DNA of 64,000 nucleotides from Staphylococcus borealis. Lineage in GTDB: Bacteria; Bacillota; Bacilli; Staphylococcales; Staphylococcaceae. Of this stretch, positions 52,238-63,124 are shown one piece after another. Location of the stretch: positions 62,001 through 126,000 of the forward strand of contig NZ_CUEE01000004.1 in the NCBI RefSeq assembly GCF_001224225.1, read 5' to 3'. Within the stretch, counting starts at the first letter, position 1. Each line of letters opens with the position of its first letter. The notes below the pieces were generated by a model. That model was not told where the DNA came from. It did no database searches and saw only the letters and a program-made list of their open reading frames with translations. A program made the translations under genes and the position numbers.

Positions 52238-53086
52238 TTAGAATAATTTTAATTGTTGGGGAGCTAAACCTGTGTATTCAATATCTAAAATATCTTGATA
52301 TGTTTTAGCATTTTGAGCAGCATGGCCACCTGAATTATTATTGAATACGACATAAACTTTTTTGGCTTTTTGTTCTAAAATCCTAACTTTATTAGCTAAA
52401 TCGGTAAGCTCTTCCTTATTGTAATTATATAAATATCGCACATCACGCCACTCTTGATCTGTCATATCTTTTTTAGTCCATCCTTGTCTGTTCCTTCCAT
52501 GATAACGGACGAACGCTGTTTCAGTAGTAATACGGTTAACGAGTGGTACAGATCCTTCTCTTACTTGTGGTTCATCAACAACTGAATGGATTATATGGTG
52601 TTCCATTAAAAATGAGAGCGTTTGCTCTTTAAATTGTTCGTTAAACCATGATTGATGACGAAATTCAACACAAATCGGTATATCTGATAATTGCTGACGA
52701 ACGTATAAGATATACTTGATGTTCTGTGCCGTACAATCAAACCAAGGTGGAAATTGAACTAGTACCATAGCTAATTTATGATGGTCAATGAGTGGTTGTA
52801 ACATACGCTTAAATTGCGCAAATAATTCACTTCTTGTTTCTGCATAATCTTTATAATCTGCATGCAATGTGAGCGCTTGATGAATTTTCACAACAAATTC
52901 AAAGCGATCAGGTGTTTCTTTAATCCATTTCATGATATTTCGTTCAGGTTGGATGGCATAATATGATGCATCAAGTTCAACAATAGGAAAGTGACTTGCA
53001 TACGTTTGTAACTTGTCCGATTGTCGTTCCAAATCTTCATATAACGTATCATGATCGCCCCATCCAGTAAGACCTATATTAATCAT
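52238..53086 (-). CDS. DUF72 protein (YunF-like)
   Basis: This 282-residue DUF72 protein has a TIM-barrel-like fold of unknown activity. INIGLTGWGDHDTLYE opens the protein, FVVKIHQALTLHADY and VLVQFPPWF follow, and VYVVFNNNSGGHAAQNA ends it, all typical of DUF72. The ATG at 53086 follows a weak TGGTGA. First gene of the DUF72-TauE-nucleotidase run. Confidence 0.84.
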   Translation of the reverse strand: MINIGLTGWGDHDTLYEDLERQSDKLQTYASHFPIVELDASYYAIQPERNIMKWIKETPDRFEFVVKIHQALTLHADYKDYAETRSELFAQFKRMLQPLIDHHKLAMVLVQFPPWFDCTAQNIKYILYVRQQLSDIPICVEFRHQSWFNEQFKEQTLSFLMEHHIIHSVVDEPQVREGSVPLVNRITTETAFVRYHGRNRQGWTKKDMTDQEWRDVRYLYNYNKEELTDLANKVRILEQKAKKVYVVFNNNSGGHAAQNAKTYQDILDIEYTGLAPQQLKLF

Positions 53087-53216
53087 TTTTATCACCAGGT
53101 ATATGATACCATATTCAATTTTAAGATATCACTTGTTCTATCCCATCTTTACATTATCTTATTATTTTTTGGAAAATGCAGAACCCTACAGCTCACATTG
53201 TTTTTATAAATCCATA

Positions 53217-54290
53217 CTATTGCACAGCCTTCAATAACGCCTCAATTTGTTCGACAAGATTATCCATGAATTGATCTACATGTTGCGCTGTAGCTAAACG
53301 TGGCGATTGACCACTCCACATATGTGTCCATTCACGTTTACCATTGGAAGCCGCAGTCTTTCTAATTGCATTGGTTAATTGATTTTGAACTGGATACGGT
53401 GGTAGAACACCTACATATTGCGACAGTTTTTCCACAAATTCATTATGGATGCCACGCGCAAATTTACCACTAAAGACGTCCGTAACAACAGTGTCCGTTT
53501 CCTTACTATGTAGCACCGCTTGTTTCACTAAATCATTCGCACCACTTTCCACTGTAGTTAAAAATGCTGTCCCCATCTGAACGCCTTGCGCCCCTAGTAC
53601 TTGACTCGCTAATACGCCACGACCATCCATGATACCGCCTGCAGCAACAACTGGTATCGTGACTTGATCAACAATTTGAGGAATTAAACTCATTGTGCCA
53701 ATTAGTGGTGTTGATTGCTGTTTACTTGGTAAAAATGACCCCCTATGGCCACCTGCTTCACTACCTTGCGCAACCACTATATCCATGCCTGCCTGTTCGT
53801 TTTCAATTGCTTCATCAACAGATGTTGCCGTACCTATTAAAGTGACTTGAGCATCTTTCAGTTGTTTAATGATATCTTGTGATGGTATACCAAAGGTAAA
53901 GCAACACACTGGTATTTTCTTTTTAATAATCATGTGAATTGCCTGGTTAAATTGTTGTGCTTCTGAGATATTAATGACAGGTTCTTCAAGATTTAAAGCC
54001 TTACGGTAAGGTTTTAGCCAAGCATTCATACGCTCAACTTGTTCATTGGTATACGTATGTTGCCCTGGTACAAATAAGTTTACGCCAAATGGTTGCGTTG
54101 TTAACGATCGAACTTGTTCTATTTCTTGTTCTAACTTTTCAGTTGTAAAGTAGCCTGCACCAATACATCCTAATCCACCTTTATTACTAACAGATGCCAC
54201 AAGTTCTGGTGTTGTACTACCGGCCATACCTGCTTGAATAATGGGATATTGAATATTTAAAGCCTCTGTGAATTGATTGTCATACCACAT
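53217..54290 (-). CDS. Nitronate monooxygenase family protein
   Basis: This 357-residue FMN-dependent TIM-barrel enzyme belongs to the nitronate monooxygenase (2-nitropropane dioxygenase) family, which oxidises toxic propionate 3-nitronate. [29 protein letters not shown] is the N-terminal signature, [12 protein letters not shown] holds the catalytic-histidine region, and [13 protein letters not shown] and [12 protein letters not shown] bind FMN phosphate. FabK-type enoyl reductases share the fold. The ATG at 54290 follows AAGGTGG by seven bases; a longer reading frame to 54371 lacks a ribosome binding site. Confidence 0.88.
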   Translation of the reverse strand: MWYDNQFTEALNIQYPIIQAGMAGSTTPELVASVSNKGGLGCIGAGYFTTEKLEQEIEQVRSLTTQPFGVNLFVPGQHTYTNEQVERMNAWLKPYRKALNLEEPVINISEAQQFNQAIHMIIKKKIPVCCFTFGIPSQDIIKQLKDAQVTLIGTATSVDEAIENEQAGMDIVVAQGSEAGGHRGSFLPSKQQSTPLIGTMSLIPQIVDQVTIPVVAAGGIMDGRGVLASQVLGAQGVQMGTAFLTTVESGANDLVKQAVLHSKETDTVVTDVFSGKFARGIHNEFVEKLSQYVGVLPPYPVQNQLTNAIRKTAASNGKREWTHMWSGQSPRLATAQHVDQFMDNLVEQIEALLKAVQ

Positions 54291-54398
54291 GTTAACGCCA
54301 CCTTCTCTATAATGAGTAGTTACACATACTATATCTGTATTGTTCAACTTATTCCCTACTCTAATTTTCAATAAACTTGTCCATTACTATATAAAAAA

Positions 54399-54550
54399 GT
54401 GGAAGTGGGACAGAATTCTTTTTAAATTCGTTGTCCCACCCCCACAAGGGTGACTAGAACTAAGAAAAGCTTGAATTAAGCGCCTTCTCAGTTCAGTCAG
54501 CTACTGCGAATTCGCAAAATAGCTTCATTTTATTATTTTTTCCCAGACTC
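54399..54550 (-). repeat. Dispersed 3'-end hairpin module downstream of sufB (copy 2)
   Basis: This is the best-formed long copy. In sufB sense it begins with a GGGA arm, contains the GAACTGAGAAGG/CTTAGTTC central hairpin and ends with GTGGGACAACGAATT pairing with AGAATTCTGTCCCAC. Six T follow shortly after. It therefore looks like the sufB 3' UTR plus terminator. Near-identical sequence lies downstream of pgi and metQ. Confidence 0.85.
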
Positions 54551-54585
54551 ACTTATGATTAAGCACAATCGGTAATGCTGAATGA

Positions 54586-55983
54586 TTAACCGATAGAGCC
54601 CTCCATTTCGAATTTGATTAAACGGTTCATTTCTACTGCATATTCCATTGGTAATTCTTTAGTGAATGGTTCAATGAAGCCCATAACGATCATTTCTGTC
54701 GCTTCTTCTTCAGAAATACCGCGGCTCATTAAGTAGAATAATTGTTCTTCTGATACTTTAGAAACTTTCGCTTCGTGTTCTAATGAAATATTGTCATTAA
54801 ATACTTCATTGTATGGAATTGTATCTGAAGTAGATTCGTTATCTAAAATTAACGTGTCACATTCAATGTTAGAACGTGCACCTTTCGCTTTACGTCCGAA
54901 GTGAACGATACCACGATAGATTACTTTACCACCATTTTTAGAAATTGATTTAGATACGATTGTTGAAGATGTGTTAGGTGCTTTGTGAATCATTTTAGCA
55001 CCAGCATCTTGTACTTGACCTTTACCAGCAAAGGCGATAGATAATGTACTACCTTTCGCACCTTCACCTAAAAGAACACAGTTTGGATATTTCATAGTTA
55101 ACTTAGAACCTAAGTTACCATCTACCCATTCCATGTTACCATTCTCATGCACAAATGTACGTTTAGTAACTAAGTTATAAACGTTGTTTGCCCAGTTTTG
55201 AATTGTTGTGTAACGTACGTGTGCATCTTTGTGAACGATGATTTCTACTACTGCTGAGTGTAGTGAACTTGTAGTATAAACTGGTGCAGTACAACCTTCA
55301 ACGTAGTTCACTGATGCACCTTCATCAGCAATAATTAATGTACGTTCGAATTGACCCATGTTCTCTGAGTTAATTCGGAAGTATGCTTGTAATGGTGTAT
55401 CTAATTTAACATTCTTAGGTACATAGATGAATGAACCACCTGACCATACAGCTGAGTTTAATGCTGCGAATTTGTTATCAGCTGCTGGAATAACAGAAGC
55501 AAAGTATTCTTTGAATAGTTCTTCGTTTTCACGTAAAGCACTATCTGTATCTTTAAAGATGATACCTTTTTCTTCTAATTCTTTTTCCATGTTGTGATAT
55601 ACAACTTCTGATTCATATTGTGCAGAAACACCTGCTAAATATTTTTGTTCAGCTTCTGGAATACCTAATTTATCAAATGTACGTTTAATTTCTTCAGGTA
55701 CTTCGTCCCATGAACGTTCTGTATGCTCTGAAGGTTTAACGTAGTATGTGATGTCATCAAAGTTTAATTCTGATAAATCGCCACCCCATTGAGGCATTGG
55801 CATTTTATAGAATAATTTTAAAGCTTTTAATCTGAAGTCAAGCATCCATTCAGGCTCTTCCTTCATTTTTGAAATTTCTCTAACGATATTTTCAGTTAAA
55901 CCACGTTCTGATCTGAAAATGGAAACATCCTCATCGTGGAAACCATATTTGTAATCTCCAACATCAGGTGCTTTTTTAGCCAT
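54586..55983 (-). CDS. sufB: Fe-S cluster assembly protein SufB
   Basis: SufB (465 residues) is the scaffold core of the SufBC2D complex on which Fe-S clusters are built. It has the family's beta-helix core ([34 protein letters not shown]) and the C-terminal [21 protein letters not shown]. The ATG at 55983 follows AAGGAG by eight bases. Last gene of sufCDSUB, separated from sufU by about 165 bases and followed by a copy of the repeat module. Confidence 0.96.
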   Translation of the reverse strand: MAKKAPDVGDYKYGFHDEDVSIFRSERGLTENIVREISKMKEEPEWMLDFRLKALKLFYKMPMPQWGGDLSELNFDDITYYVKPSEHTERSWDEVPEEIKRTFDKLGIPEAEQKYLAGVSAQYESEVVYHNMEKELEEKGIIFKDTDSALRENEELFKEYFASVIPAADNKFAALNSAVWSGGSFIYVPKNVKLDTPLQAYFRINSENMGQFERTLIIADEGASVNYVEGCTAPVYTTSSLHSAVVEIIVHKDAHVRYTTIQNWANNVYNLVTKRTFVHENGNMEWVDGNLGSKLTMKYPNCVLLGEGAKGSTLSIAFAGKGQVQDAGAKMIHKAPNTSSTIVSKSISKNGGKVIYRGIVHFGRKAKGARSNIECDTLILDNESTSDTIPYNEVFNDNISLEHEAKVSKVSEEQLFYLMSRGISEEEATEMIVMGFIEPFTKELPMEYAVEMNRLIKFEMEGSIG

Positions 55984-56150
55984 TTCAATCACTCCTTAAA
56001 TATATTTAAAACGACGTGCGCGAGATTTTTAATATTCATTATTGTCTATTGTCATTGTAACAATATGCAACCTTCATAAAAAGTCAAACGTGTAAAAAGT
56101 TAAGGTTAAGCTTTAAATAAGATAATAAAGTCTTACACAAAACTGGCCGA

Positions 56151-57849
<1,699 letters not shown>

Positions 57850-57893
57850 TCACGACCTTTCTTATATTAAAAATCTCTTTGGGATTGATAAGT

Positions 57894-59201
57894 TTATTTA
57901 TTAACTTTAAGTTCGATAACTTCTCTTAATTGACGTTTAACATCTTCAATTGGTAATTCACGTACTACAGGGTCTAAGAAACCATGAATCACTAATCGTT
58001 CTGCTTCTTTTTGAGAAATACCACGACTCATTAAATAGTAAAGTTGTTCAGGGTCAACACGACCTACTGAAGCTGCGTGTCCTGCTTCTACATCATCTTC
58101 ATCAATTAATAAGATTGGGTTAGCGTCACCTCTGGCATTCTCAGAAAGCATTAAGACACGTGACTCTTGGTTAGCGATAGATTTCGTACCACCATGTTTA
58201 ATGTAACCAATACCATTAAATACAGATGATGCATTCTCACGCATTACACCATGTTTTAAGATATAACCGTTCGTTTCTTTACCATATTGAACAATTTTAG
58301 ACGTTAAGTTGATTTTTTGGTCGCCTGTACCAACAACAACGGATTTAAGTTCACTTGTTGAACGATCACCAATTAAATTAGTTGTATTATCAATGATTTG
58401 ACTACCTTCATTCATCAAACCTAATGCCCAATTAATTGATGCATCTGCAGCAGTTGTACCGCGGCGGATAATGTGACCAGTAAAGCCTTTGTCTAAATAG
58501 TCAACTGAACCATACGTAATATTAGAGTTTGCACCTGCAATGACTTCAGAAATGATGTTGAGTTGGTTACCTTCACCACTTACAGTTGATAAATAGTTCT
58601 CAACGTATGTCACTTCAGCACTTTCTTCAGTAACAATAATCACATGATTGAAGAAGCTAGCATTCTCATCATCGTGTAACACAACATATTGGATAGGATC
58701 TTTAACAACGACATTCTTAGGTACATAAACAAATACGCCACCATTAATTAAAGCCGTATGCAATGCAGTTAAACGATGTTCATCAACTGTAACTGCATCT
58801 GTCATTAAATATTTTTGTACTAAATCTCCATGATTAACTAATGCTTCAGATAAGCCTTCAATAATCACGCCATTATCTTGTGTTTCTTGTGATACTTGCG
58901 TATAAGCTAAAGCATTATTATGTTGTACGACTAAATTTTTAGTGTTTTCAACGTCAATAATGTTTTTAATCGCATCTGGAAGCTCTGATAAATCATTGAA
59001 CGTTTGTCCTTCGACTTTATGTTGTTTAAATGAATCAAAGTCCCATTTTCTTAATTTCGTTTTATCTGGTTTTGGCATTTCTAAAGTTTCTGTTAATTTC
59101 AACGCTTTTTGACGTAACTCAGTCATCCAAGAAGGTTCATTGTGCGCTTTAGAATAATCAACAAGTTGTTCTTCAGAAATGTTTAAAGTTTCGGTTGTCA
59201 T
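57894..59201 (-). CDS. sufD: Fe-S cluster assembly protein SufD
   Basis: SufD (435 residues) is the SufB paralogue in the SufBC2D scaffold complex. It shows the shared beta-helix core and the C-terminal SRGISQKEAERLVIHGFLDPVV. A conserved histidine in DVEAGHAASVGRVD lies near the SufB-SufD interface. AGGAGG precedes the ATG. A gap of 178 bases with a perfect inverted repeat separates it from sufC. Confidence 0.95.
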   Translation of the reverse strand: MTTETLNISEEQLVDYSKAHNEPSWMTELRQKALKLTETLEMPKPDKTKLRKWDFDSFKQHKVEGQTFNDLSELPDAIKNIIDVENTKNLVVQHNNALAYTQVSQETQDNGVIIEGLSEALVNHGDLVQKYLMTDAVTVDEHRLTALHTALINGGVFVYVPKNVVVKDPIQYVVLHDDENASFFNHVIIVTEESAEVTYVENYLSTVSGEGNQLNIISEVIAGANSNITYGSVDYLDKGFTGHIIRRGTTAADASINWALGLMNEGSQIIDNTTNLIGDRSTSELKSVVVGTGDQKINLTSKIVQYGKETNGYILKHGVMRENASSVFNGIGYIKHGGTKSIANQESRVLMLSENARGDANPILLIDEDDVEAGHAASVGRVDPEQLYYLMSRGISQKEAERLVIHGFLDPVVRELPIEDVKRQLREVIELKVNK

Positions 59202-59308
59202 AACTCTCTTTTCCTCCTACTTGATGAAAAATTTTAGCGACTGTAACACCATCGAAATAATAACTTTATTTATATGTTCGATGTCTCAGTCTCACATATT
59301 CAATCGTC

Positions 59309-59338
59309 ATTATTAATGCAACTATTTACATTAATAAT
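59309..59338 (-). promoter_or_regulatory. Inverted repeat between sufC and sufD
   Basis: Perfect 10-bp arms ATTATTAATG / CATTAATAAT flank a 10-base loop. No T run follows in the sense of transcription, so it is not a standard terminator; it may be a processing, stabilising or attenuation site. Confidence 0.55.
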
Positions 59339-59379
59339 CTGCATCTAGTTTCATCATTTAAAAACAAACGACTGCTAGA

Positions 59380-60141
59380 TTATTCTTTAGCACCAAATTC
59401 TTCTTTAACCCACTCATAGCCTTCTTCTTCAAGACGTTTAGCTAATTCAGGGCCGCCTGATTTAACTACTTTACCACCGTACATAACATGCACTTTGTCA
59501 GGTGTGATGTAGTTTAATAAACGTTGATAGTGTGTAATCATTAATGCACCAAATTCTTCACCGCGCATTTCGTTAATACCTTTAGATACAACTTTCAATG
59601 CGTCGATATCTAAACCTGAATCGATTTCATCAAGAATAGCGAATTTAGGTTCTAACATCATTAATTGTAAGATTTCGTTACGTTTTTTCTCACCGCCAGA
59701 GAAACCTTCGTTTAAGTAACGTTGAGCCATATCTTTATCAATATCTAAGAAATCCATTTCTTTATCTAATTTCTTGATAAATTGCATTAAGTTAATTTCT
59801 TGTCCTTCTTCACGTTTCGCGTTAATCGCTGAACGCATGAAGTCAGCATTCGTTACACCAGTAATTTCTGATGGATATTGCATTGCTAAAAACAGACCAG
59901 CTTTAGCTCTTTCATCAACTTCTAATTCTAAAATGTTAACACCGTCAAGTAACACTTCACCTTGCGTTACTTCGTATGATGGATGTCCCATAATCGCTGA
60001 TGATAACGTTGATTTACCCGTACCATTTGGCCCCATAATTGCATGTATTTCGCCTGTATTAATAGTTAAATTAACACCTTTTAAAATTTCTTTATCTTCA
60101 ATAGACACATGTAGGTCTTTAATTTCTAATGTTGATGACAT
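59380..60141 (-). CDS. sufC: Fe-S cluster assembly ATPase SufC
   Basis: SufC (253 residues) is the ABC-type ATPase that drives SufBCD. Walker [10 protein letters not shown] lies at residues 37-45, the ABC signature FSGGEKKR near residue 150, and Walker [12 protein letters not shown] near 172. GGAGGG precedes the ATG. First gene of the operon. Confidence 0.97.
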   Translation of the reverse strand: MSSTLEIKDLHVSIEDKEILKGVNLTINTGEIHAIMGPNGTGKSTLSSAIMGHPSYEVTQGEVLLDGVNILELEVDERAKAGLFLAMQYPSEITGVTNADFMRSAINAKREEGQEINLMQFIKKLDKEMDFLDIDKDMAQRYLNEGFSGGEKKRNEILQLMMLEPKFAILDEIDSGLDIDALKVVSKGINEMRGEEFGALMITHYQRLLNYITPDKVHVMYGGKVVKSGGPELAKRLEEEGYEWVKEEFGAKE

Positions 60142-60500
60142 TTATATTCCCTCCGTAAATATAAAGTTTTCTTAACTAGTTTATAATAATTTTAATTTGT
60201 AGTCAAAAAGACTTTGTGTACTTTAATACACTTCATTATAACGCAAATAGCCCTTAATATAAACTTATTAAAACTCTAAATTATAGTGATTATTTATCTA
60301 AAATAATTTTTATCTAAGAGTCAATTTTTTCTTGCAACTGATAATCAAAGGCTTACAGTTCTCAATAGAAATAATTCAGACACAAACTCCATTCATTTAG
60401 TGCAATATTTATAAAAATTATAATATTACAATCTTAATATTTTATTATTCTTCAAAAGTCTGTTATCATGCTATTTAACCTATTTCGAAAGGAGACGTTC
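60142..60500. other. Divergent promoter region between sufC and the DUF368 gene
   Basis: No gene is supported here. In minus-strand reading TTGACT is followed 15 bases later by TATAAA, a possible but poorly spaced sufC promoter. A TATAAT lies further upstream with no good -35. I see no clear operator. Confidence 0.4.
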
Positions 60501-61352
60501 ATGCAAAATTTTAAGTGGATTAATATATTAAAAGGGTTCGGTATGGGAACAACCGATTTAGTTCCTGGAATTAGCGGAGGTACTATCGCGTTATTATTAG
60601 GCATATATGATGGCTTTATTTCTTCAATAAGCGGTATATTCTCCAAGCGATTTTGGCCTAGCTTAAAGTTTTTACTTCCTATATTAATTGGTATGGCTTT
60701 AGCCATTGGCATATTAAGTAACTTAATCAATTATTTATTAGAACATCATCAAGTGGTTACCATGTTCTTCTTTACAGGATTAATCATTGGTATTATCCCT
60801 TACTTATTAAGAACAGCAAAATTTAATAAAACATTTACAACAAAACACTACGGCATTATGTTAGTAGGTATCATTATTTTAGTAGTGATAACATTAATGA
60901 ATTCTGGTAATCAAAGCGCTGATACATCACTAGATTTATCATTTGGTCTTATTATTAAATATTTCTTAGCTGGTGCGTGTGCTTCAAGTGCAATGTTATT
61001 ACCTGGTATTTCTGGATCATTCATGCTACTTGTATTTGGTACTTATGGAACAATTATGTTAGCCATTGCTGATTTAGTTAAATTAAACTTCGATGGCCTT
61101 CCAATATTAATCGTTGTAGGTTTAGGTGTATTAGCAGGATTCTTATTATCTAGTCGTATTATTAAATACTTCTTGCATCATCACTTCTATACCACATTCG
61201 CATTAATAACTGGATTCGTTATTGGTTCCGTCTATGCCGTTTTCCCGGGTCTTCCTCAAACTGGTGTTGAGTGGACACTTTCAATCATCACATTAATCGT
61301 CGGTTTTGCCGGCAGTTATTGGCTCGGCCAAATTACAGATGAGAATGTGTAA
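60501..61352 (+). CDS. DUF368 membrane protein, candidate undecaprenyl-phosphate translocase
   Basis: This 283-residue polytopic membrane protein of DUF368 has about eight hydrophobic segments. The family's two repeats are visible: GTTDLVPGISGGTIALLLGIYD at the N-terminus and SAMLLPGISGSFMLLVFGTY mid-protein. DUF368 proteins (PopT in published work) have been shown to recycle undecaprenyl phosphate, the wall-precursor carrier, across the membrane, including in S. aureus. I use the ATG at 60501 because AAAGGAG lies nine bases upstream; an in-frame ATG at 60468 has no such site. Confidence 0.88.
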   Translation: MQNFKWINILKGFGMGTTDLVPGISGGTIALLLGIYDGFISSISGIFSKRFWPSLKFLLPILIGMALAIGILSNLINYLLEHHQVVTMFFFTGLIIGIIPYLLRTAKFNKTFTTKHYGIMLVGIIILVVITLMNSGNQSADTSLDLSFGLIIKYFLAGACASSAMLLPGISGSFMLLVFGTYGTIMLAIADLVKLNFDGLPILIVVGLGVLAGFLLSSRIIKYFLHHHFYTTFALITGFVIGSVYAVFPGLPQTGVEWTLSIITLIVGFAGSYWLGQITDENV

Positions 61353-61370
61353 TCAATAGTATTAAAAAAT

Positions 61371-61403
61371 AATCGCCAACGATAGTCATCATCGTTGGCG
61401 ATT
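61371..61403 (+). terminator. Terminator of the DUF368 gene
   Basis: Perfect AATCGCCAACGAT / ATCGTTGGCGATT stem followed by a short T-containing stretch. Confidence 0.75.
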
Positions 61404-61438
61404 TGTCTGATTATAAAGAAAAAAATGACTCTATAAAA

Positions 61439-61471
61439 AAGAGATTAAACAACCTAAGGTTGCTTAATCTC
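61439..61471 (-). terminator. Second terminator downstream of csbD
   Basis: GAGATTAA-CAACCT with GGTTG-TTAATCTC; in minus-strand reading it runs into six to seven T. It backs up the terminator closer to csbD. Confidence 0.8.
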
Positions 61472-61508
61472 AACATTAGGACTCACCAATCCGATTTGAC
61501 AAAGAGCC
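61469..61508. repeat. 40-bp dispersed repeat, copy B
   Basis: This stretch is the reverse complement of 19489-19528 with about five differences. It lies between the two csbD terminators. Confidence 0.7.
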
Positions 61509-61539
61509 AAAAAAGCGCAAGTGCTAGGCACTTGCGCTT
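61508..61539 (-). terminator. First terminator of csbD
   Basis: Perfect AAGCGCAAGTGC / GCACTTGCGCTT stem followed in minus-strand reading by six T. Confidence 0.88.
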
Positions 61540-61554
61540 CGTATTATAAACAAA

Positions 61555-61749
61555 TTATTTATTATCGTTGTTACCTTTTACTTTATCGATAACATCGTTT
61601 GCTTTTTCTTTAACGTTTTCAACAACTTCTTTAGCTTTACCAGAAGCTTTGTCGCTTTGACCTTCTTTTTCTAAATCTTTATTGTCAGTGGCATTACCAA
61701 CAGTTTCTTTTAAATTACCTTTTGCTTGTTCAAATTTATCTTCAGCCAT
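61555..61749 (-). CDS. csbD: CsbD-like general stress protein
   Basis: This is a 64-residue, highly charged, lysine- and glutamate-rich protein of the CsbD family ([31 protein letters not shown] pattern of repeats). The molecular role is unknown; B. subtilis csbD is a sigma-B general stress gene. The ATG at 61749 follows AAGGAGG by seven bases; a longer reading frame reaching 61800 includes the promoter region and is rejected. A sigma-B-type promoter lies upstream, and two terminators follow. Confidence 0.92.
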   Translation of the reverse strand: MAEDKFEQAKGNLKETVGNATDNKDLEKEGQSDKASGKAKEVVENVKEKANDVIDKVKGNNDNK

Positions 61750-61793
61750 TTGAGATTCCTCCTTGATAGTCTGTATATCTTGTATAGTAATAA

Positions 61794-61818
61794 ATACCAC
61801 ACTATAACATGTTTAAAC
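61794..61818 (-). promoter_or_regulatory. Putative sigma-B promoter of csbD
   Basis: Minus-strand GTTTAA, a 13-base spacer and TGGTAT. This is close to the sigma-B consensus GTTTAA-N12-15-GGGTAT and lies about 45 bases upstream of the csbD start. It fits the known stress control of csbD. Confidence 0.65.
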
Positions 61819-61907
61819 ATCGTATTCGTAAAAATTTAATTTTTTCATTTTACATATGCGTTCAACTATAATGATAATGAAATAAATCAATTTAAGGAGT
61901 GGTTATA

Positions 61908-62072
61908 ATGAAATTCATTAATTTTACTGCAATGACTGAAAGCGGCCTCACTAAAAAGGTAAATCGTTTCTTAGAAGAAAATCCATATATTGAAGTTATA
62001 AAATTTGACTATACAATGGGATCTGGCGGGCAAGGTGTCGGCATACTGTATAAAGATAGAAAATCTTTCTAA
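61908..62072 (+). CDS. Small unknown protein (54 residues)
   Basis: A short gene encoding MKFINFTAMTESGLTKKVN... through EENPYIEVIKFDYTMGSGGQGVGILYKDRKSF. AAGGAG lies ten bases upstream of the ATG, and a TATAAT occurs at 61867-61872. The pattern (LxxKVNxFLEENPxIEVIxFxYxxG) recalls the small Cse60-like proteins of Bacillus, but I cannot confirm that. It has no signal peptide or membrane segment. It is divergent from csbD and convergent with metQ. Confidence 0.7.
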   Translation: MKFINFTAMTESGLTKKVNRFLEENPYIEVIKFDYTMGSGGQGVGILYKDRKSF

Positions 62073-62077
62073 ATTAA

Positions 62078-62284
62078 AGGAGTGGACAGAATTCTTTTAA
62101 AATTCGTCGTCCACTCCTAGCTTGCTTTACTTGAAGCATTTCTTAATGAAATTCTCTTTGCTAGGGCTCCGCGCCCTCAAGGTTGACTAGAACTGAAAAA
62201 GATTAATTTAAACGCTTTTCCAGTTCAGTCAGCTACTATGAATTTGCAAAACAGCATCATTATATTATTGATGTCCCAGCCTCT
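62078..62284 (-). repeat. Dispersed 3'-end hairpin module downstream of metQ (copy 3, with insertion)
   Basis: This copy has the same conserved parts as copies 1 and 2: GGACAGAATTC and GTCGTCC arms, the GACTAGAACTGA...TTCAGTTCAG central hairpin and the TGTCCCAGCCTC end. About 60 bases are added between the terminal hairpin and the central hairpin, including an AGGGC/GCCCT hairpin. It lies directly behind the metQ stop. Confidence 0.8.
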
Positions 62285-62288
62285 ATGC

Positions 62289-63104
62289 TTACTTCGCTGG
62301 TACAACTGCACCTTTGTATTTATCTTTAATGAAGTCTTGAATCTCTTTAGATTGTAATACTTCCATTAAAGCTTTGATTTTTTCATCATCTTTATGTCCT
62401 TTTTGAACTGCAATTAAGTTTGCGTATGGGTTGTTGTTTGCTTTTTCAACAGCAATTGAATCTTTTTGTGGACTTAATCCTTGATCAATTGCATAGTTAG
62501 AGTTGATGATTGCAGCATCTACATCTTCGTTTTGATAGATTTTTGGAAGATATTCTGCTGATTGTTTACTGTTAAATTTAATGTCTTTTTTGTTTTCAGT
62601 GATATCTTCGAATTTAGCATCTTCGATTTTTACACCTTTTTTGATTTTAATTAATCCTTCATCAACAAAGAATTTTAAGAAACGACCTTGCTCTGCTGGG
62701 TTGTTTGAAACATATACTGTTGCACCTTTAGGAAGGTCTTTTAAACTTTTATATTTTTTAGAGTAAACAGCCATTGGTTCTAAGTGAACTTTACCTGCAT
62801 CTTCAATTTTGTATCCTTTTTCTTTACTTTCAGTTTTTAAGTAAGGTACGTGTTGGAAATAGTTCGCGTCTAGTTCACCTTTATCTAACAATTTGTTTGG
62901 TGTTGTGTAATCGTTAATCGTTTTAATTTCTAGATCATAGCCTTTCTCTTTAAGTAAAGGTTTCGCTTTTTCTAGAATTTCAGCGTGTGGTGCTGGAGAT
63001 GCACCTACAACGATTTTCTTATCTTTGTCCCCACTACCATTGCCACAAGCTGCTAAAACGACAGTTAATGTTAGTACTAAAATTAAGCTTAAAAGTTTTT
63101 TCAT
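62289..63104 (-). CDS. metQ: Methionine ABC transporter substrate-binding lipoprotein
   Basis: MetQ (271 residues) captures D- or L-methionine outside the membrane for MetNI. The signal peptide ends in a lipobox LAAC (cysteine at residue 20), so it is lipid-anchored. The NlpA-family segments VGASPAPHAEIL, GELDANYFQHVPYL and AAIINSNYA follow. AGAGGAA precedes the ATG. It lies 20 bases downstream of metI. Confidence 0.94.
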   Translation of the reverse strand: MKKLLSLILVLTLTVVLAACGNGSGDKDKKIVVGASPAPHAEILEKAKPLLKEKGYDLEIKTINDYTTPNKLLDKGELDANYFQHVPYLKTESKEKGYKIEDAGKVHLEPMAVYSKKYKSLKDLPKGATVYVSNNPAEQGRFLKFFVDEGLIKIKKGVKIEDAKFEDITENKKDIKFNSKQSAEYLPKIYQNEDVDAAIINSNYAIDQGLSPQKDSIAVEKANNNPYANLIAVQKGHKDDEKIKALMEVLQSKEIQDFIKDKYKGAVVPAK

Positions 63105-63124
63105 TGAATCATTCCTCTTTTCTT

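Noticed and set aside
56068..56078. ATTGT-A-ACAAT palindrome in the sufU-sufB gap
   Set aside because: Arms of five bases are common by chance in AT-rich DNA, and no other signal accompanies it.
60452..60730. Open frame of 92 codons on the minus strand opposite the DUF368 gene
   Set aside because: It mirrors the coding strand of a well-supported membrane protein and has no ribosome binding site.
61866..61885. ATAATGATAATGAAATAA before the 54-residue gene as a Fur box
   Set aside because: Only one half-site resembles the consensus; the second half does not match.
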